Assembly (NCBI RefSeq): GCF_948329825.1
Contig: NZ_CAOJCM010000005.1
Coordinates: forward strand, 235,027-299,026
Reading direction: 5' to 3'
DNA from: Paenibacillus sp. JJ-100
Lineage (GTDB): Bacteria; Bacillota; Bacilli; Paenibacillales; Paenibacillaceae
Length of the DNA: 64,000 bases
Below the pieces are notes generated by a model, which had not been told where the DNA came from, made no database searches, and was given only the letters and a program-made list of their open reading frames with translations. Both the position numbers and the translations under genes were made by a program. Every line of letters begins with the position of its first letter. Position 1 is the first letter of the stretch. Positions 59,843-64,000 of the stretch are shown one piece after another.

Positions 59843-62245
59843 GTGCGAACTTTAAGTTATCTTCATAAAATGATTATCTTCGGGCTTCTGTTAAGTACAG
59901 TCCCTATCTTGTTGACAGGTATCGCTGCTTTTATCTATTCTTCCAATCAGACTGAACTGCATCGAACTCAAGCGAATCAACAACTCCTTGAACAGATACA
60001 GTCCAATTTAGAACACAAGCTGGCTACAGTCAGTTACATGCTGGATCAGGCTGTACGCTCTCCAAGCACATTTCATTCCGTTTCAGGTTCCAATTCACCT
60101 CGGCGGATCGGTCAACTACAGGTAGAAAACTTACAGATAGAGTTCCAGCATATGAAGTCATGGGAACCTCTGCTCAACATCATCCTGGTTAACCAGTCTC
60201 AAGATTGGATTATGGATCGCCAGGGATTCTATCCAAACAAGCGCTTTCCCTTATCACTGCCCATGAAAGATTTAATTGCAGATACACTAACTTCCGGATG
60301 GCAGCTTGCGCCCTCATCCATATTTAGTAATGAAGATAGTAAAGAGGAACAGAGCTCCCGCCAGAATTGCATGTATCATATCACACTCGCAAGAACTGTT
60401 CCGGACACCAGTGGCTCTTCCAATACAGCACTCGTCGCCGGAATTCCAGCATGTTACATGCAAAATCCAATGAGGGAATCATTACAGGGCGCCTCTAACT
60501 CCGGTTTAATTATTCTCAATCGGGAACAACGTGTCATTGCTCATCCAGATTCATCTTATATTGGACAGCCTTTATCTGCTTTAGGGATGTTAGATCAGAA
60601 TAAAAGTGAACGTATTGAAACATTAACGCCAGCAACATATACAGAGGGTTTTGCTGAACGTGTAGTACGTTTTGCCAATGCAGACTATTCACTAACCTAC
60701 AGTCCTCCTACATTAAAAGGCTGGACTTATATTCTTATCTCCCCTGAGGACACTTTAACTAGGGATTATATCAAAATCGGCATTCATACGCTGTATATTA
60801 GTATCGCGATGCTCTTGCTCTCGCTGTTGCTTGCCTGGCTCGGTTCACGGCGAATGCTCGCTCCTATAAGACGGATTCTTGCTCTCTTAGGGGATAATAA
60901 CATTATAAAAACTCACACTTCACGTCCCCAGCAACCTCTGAATTCACAGGATGAGCTTGAACAGATTCAGATCGGCGTCAAACGCTTATCCGATGCACGT
61001 TCTGAATTGGAATCTACTCTAAACCGACATCAGATGCAGATTCGTACCTACTTTATGATGCAATTGCTTCAAGGCAAGACGAGCTCCAATACATTATATG
61101 ATGCACTACGTGATCAGGGATATGCCTTACAACTCTCATCATGGCAACAACTTGCCGTTTTGGCCTTCCAGCCTGAACTAGCAAGTCACTCTAGATATAG
61201 TTCACAAGATCGCTCTTTGCTCTTGTTTGCCATTCAAAACATACTTGAAGAGACTCTAACTCCTGAGCAGCAGCTGTTACCAATTGTTCTAGAACAGAAT
61301 GTGGTAACGGTATTTGGTAATAAAGAGCAAGATGTATCACTTTTCTTACAAAAGCTTTCGTCACTGACTGAACAACTACAACAACAGATCGGTGAAGTTT
61401 TAGATTTGAAGGTCAGTATCGGTCTAAGTCAGCCATATCATTTAATGAATCAGATTCCGCAGGCATATAACGAGGCTGTAGATGCACTGAAACAGCGGAT
61501 GCGACTTGGGACAGGCATTATTATTCAATACGGACAACCTAACTTGGCTTCAACATCGTGGACAATCGGTTATCCAGAGACACTAGAGTATGCACTGCTC
61601 CAATCTATTCAGCAAGCAGATGCGGTTGTTGCTTCTACGCAGTTGAGCGAACTGTTAGAGACGTTATTTTCAACAGAGTGTACTCCAGCGGAGTATCAGG
61701 CTGCACTGATGAGGCTATTGACGCATATTCTTGAACTGGCCCAACAATCGGGCATCAGACTCTCTCAAATTTGCCAGGAACACCGTTCTCTTTTTAGTGA
61801 GTTGCATCATTTACAATACGCCGCTGAGGTAGAACTCTGGTTCGATCATGAGGTAATCCAGCCCATCATTCACATTTTCAAGGAAAGGCAGGTAGCCCAA
61901 TATCAGCACATTTCAGAGAGAATGATTGCGATCATTCAGCAGGATTATGACAAGGATTTGACGCTGGACGAATGCGCAATTAGACTTCATTACAACGCCA
62001 ATTATTTAAGCAGTGTATTCCGAAAAGAAACGGGTACCTCATTTAGTGAATATCTGACTCGATACCGTTTGAATATCGCCAAAAGATGGCTTGACGAGAG
62101 TGATTGGACTGTAAAAGAGATTGCTGAACGGCTTCGCTACACCAACCCACAAAACTTTATTCGTTCCTTTCGGAAATGGGAGGGGATGACTCCCGGAAGA
62201 TACCGAGAGCGGAAGAAACATCCCGAGCGGGCTTTCAAAAGCTAA
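59843..62245 (+). CDS. Membrane-anchored AraC-type one-component regulator
   Basis: An 800-residue regulator. TM1 (about 9-32), an extracellular sensing domain (about 35-305, Cache-like), TM2 (about 310-332) and a long cytosolic linker precede a C-terminal AraC HTH (about 690-790: LTLDECAIRLHYNANYLSSVF and TVKEIAERLRYTNPQNFIRSF). This YtdP-like layout in Paenibacillus usually controls a neighbouring oligosaccharide ABC importer, but none is adjacent here. The GTG follows AAGGAG. Confidence 0.85.
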   Translation: MRTLSYLHKMIIFGLLLSTVPILLTGIAAFIYSSNQTELHRTQANQQLLEQIQSNLEHKLATVSYMLDQAVRSPSTFHSVSGSNSPRRIGQLQVENLQIEFQHMKSWEPLLNIILVNQSQDWIMDRQGFYPNKRFPLSLPMKDLIADTLTSGWQLAPSSIFSNEDSKEEQSSRQNCMYHITLARTVPDTSGSSNTALVAGIPACYMQNPMRESLQGASNSGLIILNREQRVIAHPDSSYIGQPLSALGMLDQNKSERIETLTPATYTEGFAERVVRFANADYSLTYSPPTLKGWTYILISPEDTLTRDYIKIGIHTLYISIAMLLLSLLLAWLGSRRMLAPIRRILALLGDNNIIKTHTSRPQQPLNSQDELEQIQIGVKRLSDARSELESTLNRHQMQIRTYFMMQLLQGKTSSNTLYDALRDQGYALQLSSWQQLAVLAFQPELASHSRYSSQDRSLLLFAIQNILEETLTPEQQLLPIVLEQNVVTVFGNKEQDVSLFLQKLSSLTEQLQQQIGEVLDLKVSIGLSQPYHLMNQIPQAYNEAVDALKQRMRLGTGIIIQYGQPNLASTSWTIGYPETLEYALLQSIQQADAVVASTQLSELLETLFSTECTPAEYQAALMRLLTHILELAQQSGIRLSQICQEHRSLFSELHHLQYAAEVELWFDHEVIQPIIHIFKERQVAQYQHISERMIAIIQQDYDKDLTLDECAIRLHYNANYLSSVFRKETGTSFSEYLTRYRLNIAKRWLDESDWTVKEIAERLRYTNPQNFIRSFRKWEGMTPGRYRERKKHPERAFKS

Positions 62246-62266
62246 CAAAAGCTAACAAAAGCTAAC
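62236..62266. repeat. Tandem 10-base repeat over a stop codon
   Basis: CAAAAGCTAA three times plus C. The stop codon of the AraC-type regulator lies in the first copy. Confidence 0.9.
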
Positions 62267-62303
62267 TATTAAATTGCAGAATGAGTATTGTATGTTCGTA
62301 GTT

Positions 62304-62412
62304 CAGTAGGGAGTTAATTTCAGCAGATGCGCTTTAGGTGTTATTGTCAACATCGTTTATTTGCTATCAGCACATAAACAGTGCCTAAAGTGCTCTGCTA
62401 TCCCTCCAACTG
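62304..62412. repeat. Long imperfect inverted repeat
   Basis: AGCAGATGCGCTTTAGG (62322-62338) is mirrored by GCCTAAAGTGCTCTGCT (62383-62399), with outer pairing CAGTAGGGAG / CCCTCCAACTG. Overall about 110 bases. No T tract, so not a standard terminator. No gene in 62246-62512. Confidence 0.6.
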
Positions 62413-62512
62413 ATACTGATTAAGTTAACAAGTTGAGGATACATTCACATTAGCTGCATTATTTTCCGACCAAGCAGCTTTTGGACCAGTTCCTTTCTAC
62501 CTAAATGAAAAC

Positions 62513-62551
62513 ACAAAAAAGGTTCATCAGAGTTAATCTGATGAACCTTTT
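62513..62551 (-). terminator. Terminator of the tRNA cluster
   Basis: AAAAGGTTCATCAGA / TCTGATGAACCTTTT perfect arms with a five-base loop, then TTTTTTGTG on the minus strand. Confidence 0.9.
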
Positions 62552-62557
62552 AACAAA

Positions 62558-62636
62558 TACCGGCGAGAGGACTCGAACCTCCACGGTTTCCCACTCGATT
62601 TTGAGTCGAGCGCGTCTGCCATTCCGCCACGCCGGC
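62558..62636 (-). tRNA. tRNA-Leu (CAA)
   Basis: Anticodon loop CTCAAAA in stem CTCGA/TCGAG; variable arm present but short; acceptor stem with G-U first pair. CCA is not encoded. Last gene of the cluster. Confidence 0.92.
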
Positions 62637-62656
62637 TTATGTAGTTAAAATCATAC

Positions 62657-62730
62657 TGGAGGCGCCACCCAGATTCGAACTGGGGATAAAGCTTTTGCAG
62701 AGCTGTGCCTTACCACTTGGCTATGGCGCC
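62657..62730 (-). tRNA. tRNA-Cys (GCA)
   Basis: Loop CTGCAAA, CCA encoded. The first anticodon-stem pair appears mismatched (C-U). Confidence 0.93.
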
Positions 62731-62736
62731 TTAATA

Positions 62737-62811
62737 TGGAGCGGAAGACGGGAATCGAACCCGCGACCCTCGCCTTGGCAAGGCGATGCTCTACCGCTGA
62801 GCCACTTCCGC
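62737..62811 (-). tRNA. tRNA-Gly (GCC)
   Basis: Loop TTGCCAA in stem TCGCC/GGCGA; acceptor GCGGAAG; CCA encoded. Confidence 0.95.
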
Positions 62812-62815
62812 ATAA

Positions 62816-62890
62816 TGGCTGGGGATATAGGATTTGAACCTATGCATGACGGAGTCAAAGTCCGTTGCCTTACCGCTTGGCTAATCCCCA
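62816..62890 (-). tRNA. tRNA-Gln (TTG)
   Basis: Loop CTTTGAC in stem ACGGA/TCCGT; acceptor TGGGGAT/ATCCCCA; CCA encoded. Confidence 0.95.
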
Positions 62891-62904
62891 TTAGATAACA
62901 AAGG

Positions 62905-62978
62905 GGCGATCGAGGGGAATTGAACCCCCGAATGCCGGATCCACAAACCGGTGCGTTAACCACTTCGCCACGATCGCC
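62905..62978 (-). tRNA. tRNA-His (GTG)
   Basis: Loop TTGTGGA in stem CCGGT/TCCGG; extra 5' G opposite discriminator C, the histidine identity pair; CCA not encoded (CCT). Confidence 0.94.
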
Positions 62979-63003
62979 ATATAAAATAATTCTAAAGATT
63001 AAT

Positions 63004-63077
63004 TGGCAGGGGCAGCAGGAATTGAACCCACACCAACGGTTTTGGAGACCGTTGTTCTACCTTTAAACTATGCCCCT
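63004..63077 (-). tRNA. tRNA-Trp (CCA)
   Basis: Loop CTCCAAA in stem ACGGT/ACCGT; CCA end encoded. Its charging state is what the trpS T-box leader at 21.9 kb senses. Confidence 0.95.
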
Positions 63078-63083
63078 AAAAAC

Positions 63084-63169
63084 TGGTGGAGGATGATGGA
63101 TTCGAACCACCGAACCCGTACGGGAGCAGATTTACAGTCTGATGCGTTTGGCCACTTCGCTAATCCTCC
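63084..63169 (-). tRNA. tRNA-Tyr (GTA)
   Basis: Loop CTGTAAA; long variable arm (CTCCCGTACGGG region); 86 bases; CCA encoded. Confidence 0.95.
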
Positions 63170-63178
63170 AGGATTACA

Positions 63179-63254
<76 letters not shown>

Positions 63255-63275
63255 ATATTAAATTTTCTGTAAAGG

Positions 63276-63348
<73 letters not shown>

Positions 63349-63444
63349 AGAGTAAAGTTTAAGCTTGAGTCGCTACACTTTATCCAGGGCATCAGTGCCA
63401 TACAGCAGATGTAGTGAACAGCTTCACTCATGTTAAGAATAAAA

Positions 63445-63522
63445 TGGCGGAACCGACGGGATTCGAACCCGCGATCTCCTGCGTGACAGGCAGGCATGTT
63501 AGGCCAACTACACCACGGTTCC
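63445..63522 (-). tRNA. tRNA-Asp (GTC)
   Basis: Loop CTGTCAC in stem CCTGC/GCAGG; acceptor GGAACCG; CCA encoded. Confidence 0.95.
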
Positions 63523-63550
63523 AAATCACTTTCAGCTAAGAAAGTTACAA

Positions 63551-63624
<74 letters not shown>

Positions 63625-63639
63625 TCAGTAAAAAATATA

Positions 63640-63715
63640 TGGTGGAGGCTGAGGGGATCGAACCCCCGACCCTCTGCTTGTAAGGCAGATGCTCTCCCAG
63701 CTGAGCTAAGCCTCC
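63640..63715 (-). tRNA. tRNA-Val (TAC)
   Basis: Loop CTTACAA in stem TCTGC/GCAGA; CCA encoded. The spacer to tRNA-Glu contains TTGATT-N18-TAAGAT (63761-63732), a possible internal promoter. Confidence 0.95.
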
Positions 63716-63790
63716 GAACAACACATTTATGATCTTAACATAAATATTAAGTGGAAATCAACTCTTTTTTTAGAGTTATAAGTAAAACTA

Positions 63791-63862
63791 TGACCCGTAG
63801 GGGATTCGAACCCCTGTTACCTCCGTGAAAGGGAGGTGTCTTAACCCCTTGACCAACGGGCC
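63791..63862 (-). tRNA. tRNA-Glu (TTC)
   Basis: Loop CTTTCAC in stem CCTCC/GGAGG; acceptor GGCCCGT with one G-U; CCA not encoded. Confidence 0.95.
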
Positions 63863-63879
63863 TCACTAAAAAAGAATTA

Positions 63880-63971
63880 TGGCGGAGAGAGAGGGATTCG
63901 AACCCTCGAGACGCTTGTGACGCCTACACGATTTCCAATCGTGCTCCTTCGGCCAGCTCGGACACCTCTCC
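63880..63971 (-). tRNA. tRNA-Ser (GGA)
   Basis: Loop TTGGAAA in stem CACGA/TCGTG; long variable arm (about 20 bases); CCA encoded. Confidence 0.95.
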
Positions 63972-63972
63972 A

Positions 63973-64000
63973 TGGCTCCCCGAACAGGACTCGAACCTGT
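63973..64000 (-). tRNA. Partial tRNA, probably tRNA-Asn
   Basis: Only the T arm (TTCGAGT loop), acceptor 3' strand TCGGGGA, discriminator G and CCA are inside the window; the anticodon is not. Asn is inferred from trnD gene order. Confidence 0.7.

Overview
The window looks like chromosomal DNA of a spore-forming Bacillota bacterium, most likely Paenibacillus or a close relative. This is inferred from two alpha/beta-type small acid-soluble spore proteins (SASPs), SspI, LytH, YunB and YlbJ, from an S-layer-homology protein, from a tRNA-Trp-specific T-box ahead of trpS, and from strong GGAGG-type ribosome binding sites with several TTG/GTG starts. GC content appears moderate. I see no phage, transposon, insertion sequence or CRISPR array. 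This is mostly core genome, with a few lineage-specific patches.

Layout. 1-5.8 kb: the 5' part of ctaA (heme A synthase), a thioredoxin, a DUF2515 protein, and an operon of HAD phosphatase, DUF456 protein and MurJ/YtgP-type flippase. 6.1-9.8 kb: an mntABCD-like manganese ABC importer. 10-14.2 kb: two tandem class B penicillin-binding proteins. 14.3-15.9 kb: a membrane transglutaminase pair. 16-24 kb: MFS transporter, Toprim protein, Sco copper chaperone, YfhP-like membrane hydrolase, two SASPs with matching sigma-G promoters, trpS with its T-box, and an aldose epimerase. 24.5-28.4 kb: oligoendopeptidase F, small cytosolic proteins, a truncated hemoglobin and a 37-aa membrane peptide. 28.5-34.5 kb: ylbJ, nadF, yutD-lipA, lytH, yunB. 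34.8-37.6 kb: gnd and zwf. 38-46 kb: HxlR regulator, SLH protein, Gfo/Idh oxidoreductase with divergent AraC regulator, ECF-like sigma factor with its membrane partner, and DUF1361. 46-54 kb: SpoU methyltransferase, Ktr regulatory subunit, sspI, prfC, doxX, a second zwf, ywmB.

54.3-59.3 kb holds the most interesting block: eight genes on the minus strand in the order liaI-like, pspA, pspC (short), pspC (long), pspA, liaF, liaS, liaR. It joins the Bacillus Lia cell-envelope stress system to two PspA/IM30 (bacterial ESCRT-III) paralogues and two PspC-domain membrane proteins. The inferred circuit is: LiaF restrains LiaS, LiaS phosphorylates LiaR, and LiaR switches on the operon so that the PspA proteins coat the stressed membrane, perhaps anchored by the PspC and LiaI proteins.

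59.8-62.2 kb encodes an 800-aa membrane-anchored AraC-type regulator. From 62.56 kb to the window end is a minus-strand run of 15 tRNA genes. Read 5' to 3' they are (Asn)-Ser-Glu-Val-fMet-Asp-Phe-Thr-Tyr-Trp-His-Gln-Gly-Cys-Leu, the order of the B. subtilis trnD cluster, which suggests an rRNA operon just beyond the right edge.

Most transcription units end in clear intrinsic terminators, and these decided several gene boundaries. Function assignments come from sequence recognition, not from database searches.
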